DNA of 64,000 bases from Fomes fomentarius (taxonomy: Eukaryota; Basidiomycota; Agaricomycetes; Polyporales; Polyporaceae), in NCBI GenBank assembly GCA_022606135.1, contig JABYQN010000021.1, positions 1 to 64,000 on the forward strand. Reading direction: 5' to 3'. Positions 22,096 to 34,140 of the stretch are shown here, one piece after another; position 1 is the stretch's first letter; the number at the start of each line of letters is the position of its first letter. A model generated the notes under the pieces. It did not search any database. It was not told where the DNA came from and worked only from the letters and a program-made list of their open reading frames with translations. A program made the translations under genes and the position numbers.

Positions 22096-24904
22096 TGCTG
22101 TCGATGAGAACTGAGATAGCGAACAGCTCGAGCACTGCGTGAAAGCTTATGAATATATTATATCGACTTGAGAGCGTAGTGCACGATGCAGACCAACTGA
22201 GGCTTTCTGATTCTTGAAGCGGCTCAATCGCGCGTGGTTTTCATTTTAAATGCAATTGCGGCTTTGGCTAGTTGTGCAGACTGGCTGAGGGCATGAACTA
22301 CGATCAAGGTCAAGACTGGTCAAGAGGAGGAGGAGGAAACCTGGAGGAAACGCCCGTGCACACGCCTCCAATTCATATTGAAATTCCGCAGGGTCTCGTT
22401 CGTCTTCACTCTTCTGTCTTCCACTCCAAGCCCAAGGCCGCGCAAACAGTCTACCTCGCATCGTCGACGCGAACGATGGGTGCGAGGATGGCGACGGTTG
22501 TGCATTGGTCAACGTTATGGTGGGCGTCGTGAGCGCGTGCGCTGGGGGCTGCACGCGACGGCGAGGATGCTGGAGAGGTCAGTCATTCCTGTTCTCTCTC
22601 GGGACAACTTGAGGCCATCGTTGCTGTCTCGTAAGTCCGACTCGCCTACGCTCCAAGCCACCGCCGTTTCTGAGCCGGAGCAAGACTATCTCTTCAAACT
22701 CGAACCCTCAGCCTCCGAACCCTTCAAAATCGGATGAAGAAAGTTCGAGGTGAGGCAGTTGTCATTCGTGTTTCACGCTCCTTCAAATCTCACTGTACGA
22801 TTTATCACATAACTCATACCATCGCGTATCGATGTCGAAACAGCATCGCGTGCGGCACGCGTCCCTAGCAAACCCATCTCGCCGGAAGCGCATGGATGTC
22901 CGAAAGCACGCGCGGACGTCAAAGTGCACCCGCGCACACCAGACTGCCCGATGTTCTAGGGCGAGGGTCGAGTCACACTCAGCATCTCAAGGCGGCGCAG
23001 GTCCATCCAGTGAGTAGACATGCCCTCGAAGGTATCTCAACCAACACGTTCACGAGACGTCTGCCATTCTTGCTCAACGCACCACTCGCGGTCGTCATGT
23101 ACGCCAACAGACAGGTACACCCCTAGCATGACGACACCTGTCGCGTCGTGTACCGCCGGAGGACTTCGAGCGGCTGTGGGAGGTCGTCGTGGGTTAGGAG
23201 AGGGCGGAGGAGGGCGAAGGAGCGGAGGTCCGTGAAAGCGTGTTGAAAGGGCATGCCGAGTTCTCAGTGCAGGTCACTGGTAGGATGAATCAGGAAATGT
23301 ATTGAACGAACAGTATGTACCTCAATCTCTTCATTCCTTCTGCCCCCGCACGTATTCCGCCCGGTGTTGACGCTGCAAAAATCTGGCAGTCAACTCATGC
23401 CATGGCACGTCCAAGGAAGCAATGACGCCTCTTGTTCTATGGTGATGGCCTCAGTTTACCGCCCTCTGCCCGCTCGGAGACAGTTTCGCAGCGCGGGCGA
23501 GAGACGTAAAGTCGTGAGGACGATCAAGGTGTGATGCAGATGTGAGTTATGATGGTTTATCGCGCACACGGCCAGTTTCCTCTTGTGTTCTCTTTAGCTG
23601 ATGCATACCGACGGATCCGTACGTGGATCACAGTGCGCCGGTCGATATCGCACTTGGCGAGTCGCACTCTGGGGTGTTCACGGTACGTCCGCTCTGCTTT
23701 GCGAGTATGAGTACAAGCATGTGACGACCAGTGATGTACGCGTCTGCAGAAATCGGACGAACACTGGAACCGACTGCCGGTCTGCTTGGACACGGAGCTC
23801 TCGCTCGACAAGGTGTATGGACCGCAGATACACTCGCCAAACCCCGGCTTGTGTAATGTGAGTCCGATCCCTCTTCTCCTTTCCGTGTTGTGTCCCTCTT
23901 GTGTTTCTATGGATGCTGACTCTGCTGGTGAAGCTGTAGATGGGTGGAAAGCGCGCTGGATCCTGTCGAGGCATGTGCAGCCTCTTGTCGGGTCTCGCAT
24001 ACGCGCTCTCGCTTTTCTGATTCCGTCGTCGCCTCGCGCGCTGGAGGGGGCATATTCGATGAGTAAAGAAACCTGTGCTGACAAATGCGGAGTCGATGTA
24101 GGCGACACATCCTCACAGCCTACGGTACCCTGGCTAGTAGTCAGCGCACGGATAGTTCGAGATAGTTCACGCATGCGAGAGGACCGGAGCAAGTTTGCGT
24201 TGGGCCGCCAGTCCGCGGAGCGTTGAATGACTAATTAACTAGTCCCTGATCTTGCATCTTGCATCTTTCCCAGACCTCTTCTGCATCTGGTCTATTGCTT
24301 TCACTGCGGTTTGTCAAACTCGCCATCAGGGCCGTCTCGACAACGAGAAGAACTACCCGTCGTTGTCGAGTATAGCAGGAGATATGTGCGTATGTTCGGT
24401 ATGAGAGGATGGATAGAGGTCGGAAGTGGAGAATATGGCGCGATGGGGTACGTATCTGACTATGCGCTTGTGTTCTCCGGTGATGGATGACTCATGATCG
24501 TCATCGATGTAGACAACAAGAATGGACTCTCGACGATAGCAGGAGGGCTGGACTGCGCCAGATGAGGCCAGCTGAGGGTGTAAATATGATTGAAGACATA
24601 CCTGAAGTTCTCGCCCGGACCCTCGCCCTCGCCGTCGACGATTCAACTCGAACGTCAACCCTGTACCCTGCACCTGAACTCAGCGCGCCCTATACTCGCT
24701 GATGTGGGCTTTAAGTTGACCTTGCATTCAGCCCCACCGGCAGGCCATCTCTTTCGAGCAGTGCGCGACCTTCACCTCAGCAGGTAGCGGTCAAATGTCA
24801 CGAATGACCAAGGTATCTTTGTTCCTCGCTAAGCGAAGTCCACAACAAAGATGTTAAGGTCATTGCCACAACGGCCCGGCACTGCCACTCACAACTAGAA
24901 CAAA
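22096..24904. other. no supported gene
   Basis: Several plus-strand frames (22272-22532, 22378-22737, 23786-24226) have partly coding-like composition, for example a Ser/Pro/Glu-rich piece LERSVIPVLSRDNLRPSLLS at 22569, but I could not link them through splice sites or recognise a family. They may be decayed exons. Confidence 0.35.
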
Positions 24905-27520
24905 ATGGTCCTCACCTCGATCTTCTTCCTCGACCACGTCCGTGGTGGACAAGGAGTGCAGGACCTTTCTCCGGGCAACCGTGGTCGTATATCACTTCCC
25001 TTGGCCACGCCTCTTCCTGGCTTTATACCCCAACCCATGGAATTCCCGGAGCCGCTCCTCCCTTCCACTCTTCCCCATACCCATTCCCATTCCTGATACC
25101 AACTCTGTACTTCCATATACCACCTCTCGCCGCCGCCGCACGTCCCTAAGTGGCAAGCTTCTTAATCTGCTCACCCCGAAACCAAAGTCCCTACCCAAAC
25201 CACCTCTGCGTCTGGTCATTTCGCGACCACAACCACTCGAAAGTCGAATCCCCGTCCGTCAGAAGCACGAATCTCGTGAAGTCGCAAACGATGAGAACAA
25301 TCCTGTCTCCCCGAGTCAGTTTCCTCGGCCGCGCTCACGATTGCGCCTGACGTCGAGCACATCTGTTGACACGGTGCGTGATCACGATCACGACTCGCCC
25401 GAGAAGCTGCACTCGCCCCCTCGTCTGGAACGAGCTGTGCGTCCGCTCAAGGGTGTACTCAAGAAGTCCGCATCTGAGAACCAGAGCCACACGCCACTCG
25501 ACTCGACAACACCCTCGCACCCTCGCGCATCTTCAGAGCCAGAGCAGCATAACCACAGTCGAGCTGCTTCGGTCTTGGCTACCTCGACGGTGACGAGCAA
25601 GCTGAAAATCAAGGAGCCCAAGTTCTCAAAACGCCTCCGGACGTCGAGTTGGATGCCGTTCCCGAACCGTGGCGACCAGCACTCTCGTGCAGCCTTGGAA
25701 GTCGCCGCGGCGTCTTCACCGGCGACGTTGAAGGCGAAGCCACAAGTTCAGACGCAAAAGCACGTCGCGTTCGCCATGGACAGCCCTCGCGCAGAGGGCC
25801 GACTCCAACGTACGCCCCCATGCATCACATATCAAGCTCGACGTCCTCGGATCAGGATCACTGGTCCGACATTGCTATGGAACTCGATGGGCCCTCGCAC
25901 TCTTCTGGTGTAACCGTCTCTGCTCCGCGCAAACGTAAGGCAGAGGATATCGCGGACCCGCGTTACGGTCCTCATTCACCGCCGTCGTCACCACCAGGGT
26001 CGCCCGTTATGTCGCGCAAGAAGTTGCCCCCTATTCCGACTCGCACGCGTATGGGCGAGATCGTAGATGAAGCACTGAAGGACTTTGCGCGCGAAAGGAG
26101 TGTTGTCTTCCGGCCGGTCATTACGAAGCTGGGCCCTCCTGCAGTCTTGCAGCGCATAAGTGCGGACATCGTCCCGCACGAGCGGCACTCGACCATTTGG
26201 GACGCGGACGAGAGGTGAGTGTCCTCCGTGCATCCATTGTATGTACTGGGACTGACTGACCTTGACGCAATCAGTGATATCTATGCATGGGGTGGGACAC
26301 TTCTTCTGCGCAATTCCAAGACCGCGTCATATTCCTATCCACGGCACTGCATTCAAGATCTTCGTATCGAGCTCTTCATGCACGACGAACCAACGTCCTC
26401 CCCTCCTGTGCCGTCCATCGAGATGTCGGACGAAGACGTAGATGAAGACCTTCGCCCACGGTACTCCTGGAGCACGTCCTACAAGGGTCACCGCATCCCA
26501 CACTCACGCCCTTGAAGCGCCCTCCTGTAGCCGAGCTACAGCTACGGGCGGCTCCGAGCTATGGCCAACTTTGAGCCATACTACTTGTACGTTTCTTTCT
26601 TTCTTTGTCCTCCATAGTTCGCGCTCTCGGACTTTGCTCTTGTCGCTCGTTTCAGCTCGGATTTGCAACGCCGCGCCAAGGGTTTTGGCCAGGATGGACG
26701 CGAACGAGCTCGGACGGTGGACGCGGTTTGCTGCCAAAGGAGGCATCGGCAAGTGCACGGCCGTCCAGGACTGCATGGCCGAGCAGGCAGGCGATCTAAT
26801 GTTTCTCAAGGCAAGTCTCAATTATGTCGTGTTGCTGGGCGCAATGGTCTAGGGCGAAGAGATCACAGTTCTCATGCAACTACCCGCAAAGACCGAGCTT
26901 TTCCTCGTGAGTGCCCTCCCAACACGCCCTATACCTCTTCTCACCGTCCTCTAGGGCTACTGCGAAGGCGTAGTCGGCAAACTTCATGCCTCAACCTTCC
27001 ACTTTCACGGCCGTCTCGTCTTCGCCAGTCGTACTCTCTCCACGCGAGCACCCTGCACGAGAGCTCGCCTTTCAGGTCACTTCGCCCCTGGTCATCCGCG
27101 AATTTCCTCCAGACGTCGTCTCTCCACCGCCCATGGCCCCAAGTATCTCAAACGCCAGCTTCACGGCTGTTACCCCCTCCCTGCTGTCATCTCACTACCT
27201 CCAACGCTCCATGAGCGACGAGTCCCAGCACACCTCGCACTCTTCCTTCCCCCAGTCACTCCCGCAGATGACACTCACGACGACGCCGCCATCCTATCTG
27301 AACTTGACGCTCCTGATACTGCCACTCTCCTCCCTCCATCTGCCTCGACCACATCGCCAAGCAGCTCAGCCACGACAACCGATTGATCTCCATACAGAAC
27401 GTTTCCCACCTGCTGACCGACCTCCATCTTGTCAGGACTCTAGCGTCTACTTCGATGAATCGAATCCTCGCATCTCCGTCGCCCTATCTGACAATGGTGT
27501 CGGAAACATCAGCCTTTCGC
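24905..27520 (+). pseudogene. SH3-domain protein with Ser/Pro-rich arms, many indels
   Basis: A Ser/Pro/Arg-rich region (LSGKLLNLLTPKPKSLPKPP, LERAVRPLKGVLKKSAS) leads to a conserved middle (PPIPTRTRMGEIVDEALKDF) and, after an intron at 26216-26273, SDIYAWGGTLLLRN. Further on an SH3 domain is split by a GC-AG intron (26811-26852) and a GT-AG intron (26907-26954); joined, it contains CTAVQDCMAEQAGDLMFLK, GEEITVLMQLP and GYCEGVVGKLH, fitting an ALYDY-type SH3 fold. The reading frame breaks in GGGCC at 25796-25800, near 26505-26560 (extra 16 bp around ACAGCTACGGGCGGCT) and again near 27000 and 27250. The family probably works in signalling or cytoskeletal scaffolding; the exact function is unknown. 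Decay or assembly error both possible. Confidence 0.5.
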
Positions 27521-27801
27521 TCCTGATTTCGTCGGCGGTGGAGGCGATGACAGCGATGATAAAGGCCAGTTTGCGTCGAGCTATAGGCCATGCATCGCCC
27601 TACTGGTAAGCTCGCGGTCATAATGCCCCCCTTCTCGGCTTGTGTTGTAGTACGCAATGGGGTATCTCTCAGGAAGCTAGGTACGTACGTCGATGTGAAT
27701 CGCACTCTATTTTGTGCCCTGCTGCACCTTTGGCTCGCACTTCGAGAAAATGTGCATGATCGCAAGATGTCCACAGTTGCGCTACGGCGCATGGCCATGA
27801 C

Positions 27802-28170
27802 TCATCCAATACTATTGGACATGTCTTTCGAGTCAAGCGCTCGACACCACGCGTCCGTTACCTCCTGGAACTCGCGCGACACGCCTTTGCGGATGGTGGT
27901 GACGAAGAGAGGTGCGAGCGCGCTGCGGAAGTCCATGTCCATACGCGCGAACGGTCGCACAATACGTGAGCGGGGTGAGGAAGGAGTTGAGGAGGGATGG
28001 GTCTACGACGAGAGATAAGGCATCGCGCAAAAGGTCAAGCAGGCGGCGCACATGGAGGGTAGTGAACGTTGTCAGGAGAACGTGTAACTCTGACCTTGCA
28101 GGTTCTGAGCCTTGGGGGCGGTCGAGGAAAATGGTGGTGTTAGAGGTTTGGGAGAGTCGCCAGTAGTGAT
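27802..28170 (-). pseudogene. COG8: COG8 (conserved oligomeric Golgi subunit 8, Dor1) C-terminal fragment
   Basis: The minus strand reads NTTIFLDRP, LLTTFTTLHVRRLLDLL, DPSLLNSFLTPLTYCAT and, after a one-base slip near 27955, MDMDFRSALAPLFVTTIRKG, ending with TGA at 27802. These resemble the C-terminal half of Cog8/Dor1 (tether of retrograde Golgi vesicles). Only about 115 residues remain, of roughly 600 in the family; the 5' part is missing where the duplicated segment begins at about 28262. Family call is from memory of motif order, so moderate confidence. Confidence 0.55.
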
Positions 28171-29217
28171 ATGAGCGAGTCTGCGGGATGGAAATAGGCT
28201 TAGAGCGAGGTCTAGGTCGAGGTGTCAGGTCACCGTCCGGTGAGGCAGTCAGAGGTAGATTCCCCTGAGTCGTCGGCGTGGCATGCGTACGGCTGGTACA
28301 TCATTCCGCGCAGCCACTTTGTGCAGTGACATGCTTACCCCCTCGACTAGAAGTAGTTCACCGGCCCCTCGTATCTCAGCCTATTTGCCACAATGCACGA
28401 TTGAGGAGTTCGAATCCTGCTTCTCCGACTCGATGTAGCGCCCCCACTCGAGTCTCGCACCACCTTCGCTTCTGACTGGGTCGATGTTGCTTCTACGATG
28501 AGAGCAGACCCTGACTTATTTTGCTGTGCGTCGTGTAGCATGCCGGCGCACATACAGGCTGATCGCATCCAGTGGGTGGCGCGCCCTGGGTCTGCACCAC
28601 GACGACGGTTTGCGCGGTGCACCGGGAGGCGGTCGACATGTGCAGACAAGCATAGATGACGAGCATGTATCAGGTGCGTCACTGCTCTGTGATCTCGTCT
28701 GTGGGCGTTATGGTGAGTCTTTGGCATGTACGTACTATTGCAAGATATTTTGGGTGAATCTGGTCGGATACGAGTCGCAGGGGGGGAACGGTTTCATAAT
28801 ACAATGCAATGATGACAAGAACATAACATAAAAGAAGAACTATACCGGGAAGGGGGACGCATATATAGAATGACACCTGGCCCGACTATTTTACTTCAAA
28901 AGAGGTGTGTAGCAAGGGAATGTATAGACAAAGAGACGGTACTTGTGGAGAGCATACTAACTCGAGGCATACACAAACAAAGTGACAACAGCGCAGAGAG
29001 CATATGACAATCAATGTGAAGCTGAGAAGGGAGGCATACATAAGAGTTTTGTCGAGTGTGAGACAAGATGAGATCAGTTCGTGTGGGGGCGGAAACTTCG
29101 ATAGCATGGGTGAGAATTTCGAGTAGATGGATCAGTTCAAGGATTATAGATTGGCCGATTTCGACTGAAGGAGTCGGTGGTAGTTGGGAATGCGAGAGAA
29201 CTTAGTATCGAAATCTA

Positions 29218-29267
29218 TGGTGCAGTTCACCTAGACGCCACCACTTTTTGACAGTGTTAGGCGCCCG
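29218..29267 (+). repeat. MITE left terminal inverted repeat
   Basis: Begins TGGTGCAGTTCACC and includes CCACTTTTTGACAGTG; pairs with 29976-30025. Confidence 0.92.
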
Positions 29268-29975
29268 CAAATGATCACGTGCCGGCGCAATTACTGAAGG
29301 TGAATCACAAATATCAAATTTTTGCTGATAAAACTTGCATTAGCAAAATTCCACTGCTAGATCAACTTCAGCAACTTTACTTTTAGCCTGAGGGTGCCAT
29401 GGAGCAGGGGCACTGTGGTTATGTGATGGCAGGGTCTGCGTCACAGTAACCCACGGAGCCAAAAGTACTGAGACCAGACATTGTCCACCTGTGAGGTTGA
29501 GGCTAAGGGCACTGTAACTAGCTGGGAAAAATGGGACGGTTAGTCCAATGGTTGTGCATGGTGCAATTCCTGCAAGTTCCATTTTCAGCCAGGCATCACA
29601 GTTAAACCTTCAATATGTTGCATGAGAACCGTGCCAGAGGTTCTGTCTTTTAGTCCCATTGAGCTCATTGGTAAGTTTGAGCACCATGGTTCGAGGTTTA
29701 TTGATGCTTATTCACAGGAGCTCGATGCACTAAGGAGTTCAGTTTGCATAAATTATTAAATACACAGAGCAGGCATGGATGTTGATGCTGGACCATTCAT
29801 TATGTCATGTTACTATATGGTGCAATAGGCGCCCACATCACGTGCAAGCGCAAACCATAAAAAGGCATCTCTCTCAGTTTTGACCCAATAGACAAACCCT
29901 CTTAAGATTTTCTTGTACTTCCCAAATCCTCGCAAATGGCAATAGAACAAGAACTTTTATCAAGAATTGGTGGGC

Positions 29976-30025
29976 CGGGCGCCTACCACTGTCAAAAAGT
30001 GGTGGCGTCTAGGTGAACTGCACCA
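29976..30025 (-). repeat. MITE right terminal inverted repeat
   Basis: Contains CACTGTCAAAAAGTGG and ends GGTGAACTGCACCA; one mismatch to the left arm. Confidence 0.92.
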
Positions 30026-30361
30026 TAGTCAGCGAAAGCAGTGATGACAAAATATACCATGAAAGCGCTTACCTTTCACAGTAGTAGTCGGAGAAGGATT
30101 GCGGGTTGTGATTAGAAGACGAGGACGAGAGAATGGTATAGTTCCTCACTTGGTAGAGTGTGGGTGGGAAGCTTAATCATCTTGTCCACCACTTGCTATG
30201 TCAGCTCCCTCTGACGAACATCTGGTAAGTGTTTCTCCGGGCTTGGTTTTCGTCAATCTCAGCCACGGTGCACCACAATAGGTCGCTTGCTGTATTGCCG
30301 TGGTCACCATGGTCATTGTTACATCTTTGAAGGGTAGTAGAGCTGGATCACATACATAGGG

Positions 30362-31587
30362 TCAGCCGAAGTTCAACTGAGATGACCTCCACCAGTTCTG
30401 CGTGTAGCCTGACATGTCATTCTCCTCTATTGTCAAAGAAAAGCGATGGAGTGTCGGGAGCTGTCGGAGAGCGTCCTTCATCTTGTTGCAACCAATAATG
30501 TCGTTCAGAAAACTGTCCCGATTTATATGATAGGTTTCAGAGATGAATTTGTCAGTAGGGTAGAGTTGGATGGTAAGCTGCATGAGTTGTGATTGCGTCT
30601 GAGCAGTGTGTAGAACCGAGAGAAGGTGCTGTATGCGCCATGCCTCGGATGTTGACGTCACGGCGGGTCGATCTTCTACCAATGAACACCGAACCTTGAG
30701 ATACTCCAGCTGTCGAAGCGACTGGATGGTGTTTAACAGATAGTCTATGTGCAGAATAAGGGGGGATTTCACTAAGTTTTGATGAAGCGTACCTGCGGTC
30801 CCATAATCACCGGGCATGTCTATTACCAGATATCTTACGGAGGACCCGAACATCAGCGGCGGAAAGGCGAATCGGACACGGCCCATGTGCTATCCCATTC
30901 ATGAGCTTCCAACGTCATCTCATTTGCAGATTATGCAACATACCATGAGGACTATAAGGCGGGTGAGACGCTTGAAGGGGCACGGTCGTTTGTGTAGCAT
31001 TTGCATGACATGATCCGGGATATCACTGGGGACAACGTCTGTGTAACAAATAAAGCACAGATGCTGAAGTAGGGGCAGGGTCAATAAAAATCGAATGACA
31101 GAAGAGCAATTGTGGGACGTCAATCCCACAGAAAGATGAGTGAGTGATTTGCGGAAAGGGTAGAAGAAAATACGATCAAATCGACGTGGCAAGTCCAAGG
31201 AACTAGGTGGTAAGTCGAGGTATACATGGACGCAGTTTTCAACAGTTGGGGATCAAGCAACCTGGCATATGAGGTCCATAACCCGTGTGTTTCTGTTGTT
31301 GTGTACCCATTTACGTTAACTTGGACAACAAGCCTTGCTAGATGGGGTGAGGAGAAGAGGGTCCGTAGAAGGGTGTCACACTTGGAGGGACTACGCACTA
31401 TGACATAGTAGTAGAGATTGAGTCGAGTGCGAGGGAGCCAGTCAGCGCAAACAAGCGCAGTGAAGCTCCAGGTATGGTATGACTGCTCATCGAGTAGCGT
31501 AAGATCGTAGTCGAGCGAGAAGTCTCCCTGGTAGCATGCGTCGATTATGTGCTCACAGACGTCGAGAGGGAGGCGGCTGTTGATCAT
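30362..31587 (-). pseudogene. F-box-like gene, copy 2 of duplicated pair, frameshift
   Basis: Start ATG at 31587 (MINSRLPLDVCEHIIDACYQ), then TALVCADWLPRTRLNLYYYV and SPHLARLVVQVNVNG. The frame shifts at T4 (31236-31239), where copy 1 has T5. Later pieces LDLPRRFDRIFFYPF, IRFLLTLPLLQHL, MFGSSVRYLVIDM, LRQLEYLKVRCSL and LPTLHRFSLTIEEN follow in order to a stop at 30362. About 40 bp are deleted near the 3' end relative to copy 1, so the tail is WWRSSQLNFG. Function as for copy 1; probably not working. Confidence 0.72.
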
Positions 31588-32019
31588 GCCGGAGGGACGA
31601 GGAATGAGTGGTGCGGTCATTGAGAGAGTGCAGGCTGACGATGGCAGAGGGAGCAAGGTGGATGGAAATGTTTTGAAGGGAGGGCGAGAGAGGGCAGAGC
31701 TTGAAGGACGATGAGACGGGTATCCCACGCACTGCCCGATCACTGGCATCTCAGAATCCCAGTAGTGGTCACATTCCGAGTGTTCTTGGGCTGAGGGTTG
31801 GGACAGAACGTGCTGTGCTGACAACATCGCAATGACAAACCTCTCACAGCTAAGTTCCCAGGCTGCTTGCTGCAGTGTTTCTAACACTGCTTGCCGTCTT
31901 CCATGTGTTTGCCACCATCTTCTCGTACATCCTCTATCCTCTCTTATTCCTCACTTATATGAGGAGATGATCGTGGTCCTGCGCTTCGCACACGCATCTC
32001 GCCAAGAGACTTCCCCCGT

Positions 32020-32580
32020 CACCACCGATGCTGAATGAACATTCGACGAGGGAAGTATCCTCCATAGACACGATAGCCTGCAACATCTTCTTCAAGGTCT
32101 AAGTACTCACTGCCTAGGGCCCTACAAATCACTATGCTGCTCGCGAAAACATTCTGCGCCACTCGCGGAAACATCTCGCTCTGTTTGACAATGCATATGC
32201 GCATCAGGAACCATCATCTCATTTCATCCTAATTAGGGTGACGTGCGAGCCAGCCCCCTTCAACCTCCTTGAACCGTATCCATGACCTCTGAGCCTCGAC
32301 AGCGCGGGTAGTGCGGCGAACGATGTCGAGCGATTGCGACTGACTCCCACTCCCACACCCAGTGCCCAGGTGAAATCGGGAGCGCACGGGTGTGAGAGTG
32401 TATGTTTGTGAAGGGGACAGGCAGACCATGAACTCCTTGTCAGCGAGGACGGGCAGGTCCTTCTGGACGGATCTTTCTGTCGTGTTGACCGTCTGCCGGA
32501 TACTCTGATTCATGACGACGGCGGAAGTCCTTCTTTCCCTACCGTGCTCTTTCAAATGACTTGATGTGTATGTAATTCAG
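32020..32580. other. no supported gene
   Basis: Sits between the duplicated segment and the five-exon gene. Minus-strand frames here lack motifs or splice logic. The 3' end would contain the promoter of the gene starting at 32581; no clear TATA box seen. Confidence 0.35.
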
Positions 32581-34140
32581 ATGGTGGAGTTCAACAGTCA
32601 AGGACGCCAGCTCGTGAAAGGTGTGTGTGCGGATTGATCGCCCTGACAAGAGTGCCTTAAATTGTTTTAGCTTTCAATAATCATCTAGCGAACGTCTCCG
32701 ACAAAGATCGTTTCAAGGTTCTGAGCAGCGTTTGGCAAACCCTGGCCCGGTTCTCGGATTTCTCTCGTGAAGGAAGCCTGTTTTGGACCACGCGGTGCAT
32801 ACCCTCGCCCGGAGAATGCTTCTCGGTATCTCGGCAAGACGTCTTAGACGGCCTCGAATACGAAGATCTGGTATACAGCTCTACCTTAACACCGGAGTAC
32901 AAGGAGCCGAAACTGCTTCTGGACCCGGTGAAAGCGCGGTCTTGGTTCGAGTCCGAGAAGGGTGCTTTCCCCAGTCGTCGCACTCGTGCAACTGTGCGTC
33001 ACGATATTCTCGTTCAGAAGGGCGTCACGGCAGGGCGAAAGAGGAAAAGCGACCATCCGTGGCGGAGGTGAGCTTCATTTCAGCAAACCGTGCGTGTGCT
33101 TCTGAGAGCTTGCTCACTCCTTACGATCGGTCTGAACAGATACGCAGTCAGTAACATGGACTACGGTTGGACCCTGCATACCGTCACGGCCGTCCGGGAG
33201 AACAAGGACTGCCGGGGATGGTTCATGAACAGTGCGGTAGATTTCTGCCATCTCCCCGAAGAGCCGGATGACCTCGGCATAGGTGCAGTGCAGTGCTTTG
33301 CTGCTCCTTTCTGAATTCTATGACGGTCCGCCCTGAACATGTTTCGCCCAGCATATGCGCTGAAGTTTCACACATGGACCACTCTTGCCAAGGTGTCGGA
33401 GAAGGCCCCAGAGCGCAAGCCGCCGCCAGCCCTCTACTTTTACGAGCGTGTGCACCGGAACGCGCACATCAGTCTTGATCCTACTGTGGAATGGCCTTGG
33501 GGGTTCTGGTCGACGATACCCAACGACGCATGCGGCAGGAGGGAGCTAGACCCAGACCAGACACACAGACCTCATGCTTCGAGACATTCCATCACGTACA
33601 TGGGGTGTTCCGCCGATGGCAAGCACACATGGGTGCAGCTTCTAGGAGATTGGATGTTCTACATCGAGACCCAGTACGCAGAAGATATATCACTGCTGCC
33701 TGAGTCGTCCTTTCTCTGACATGCCTTCATGCGACAGGGTGGAAGTCCAGTATTACAAGCTCACTCCGGACGAGTGCCTTGTCCTCCGCGAGATGCGACG
33801 ATGCGCGAGCGACGAAGACCGCGCGGACGGCAACTTCGAACTAGAGGAGGTTGAGCCTCCGACTCATACCACAGCGGCGAGCTCGAGCGCTGCGCTCTTC
33901 TGGACGACCCCATTGTTCGCACCCAACCGGGGGCAGCGCGTTCAGAAGTGTCGATTTCACACAAGGTCCGAGGCTACCTGCCTTCTCGTCGGAGAGCGCG
34001 GGTACTCGCGCCGTAGACGGGGCTTTCGAATGCTTGCGGGCCTTCTTCCATCCTCACGGTACCGAGACTTCTGGTTGAACCTGATGTCGGAAATTCTCGC
34101 GCTCCAGAGCCGGGATGCACATAGGATGTGTACATGCTAG
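32581..34140 (+). CDS. five-exon gene of unknown function, 434 aa
   Basis: I do not recognise the family. Exons 32581-32620, 32671-33067, 33140-33282, 33352-33673 and 33738-34140 join in phase through GT..AG introns of 50, 72, 69 and 64 bp. The protein starts MVEFNSQGRQLVK, then FKVLSSVWQTLARFSDFSRE, YAVSNMDYGWTLHTVTAVRE, a Trp-rich stretch TVEWPWGFWSTIPND and WVQLLGDWMFYIET, QVEVQYYKLTPDECLVLREM. It is rich in Trp, has no signal peptide or membrane segment, and looks like a soluble globular protein. The last 70 residues become Arg/Ser-rich; another frame there (AFECLRAFFHPHGTE) looks as coding-like, so a small indel near 33900 is possible. Confidence 0.75.

Larger units (their letters stand above)
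29218..30025. mobile_element. 808-bp MITE with about 50-bp terminal inverted repeats and TA duplication
   Basis: The left end begins TGGTGCAGTTCACCTAGACG and the right end is its inverted copy; the first 49-50 bases of each arm match with one mismatch. TA flanks both sides (29216-29217 and 30026-30027). Copy 1 of the surrounding duplication (about 10816) has no insertion, so the ends are fixed independently. TA duplication suggests a Tc1/mariner or similar origin. The interior is AT-richer than its surroundings and encodes no transposase; short frames inside are not supported. Confidence 0.92.
28262..31990. repeat. duplicated segment, copy 2 (split by a MITE)
   Basis: Direct-orientation partner of copy 1 (9980 to about 20370). 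It carries the same minus-strand F-box-like gene and is interrupted at 29218-30025 by a TIR element that copy 1 lacks. Confidence 0.8.
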
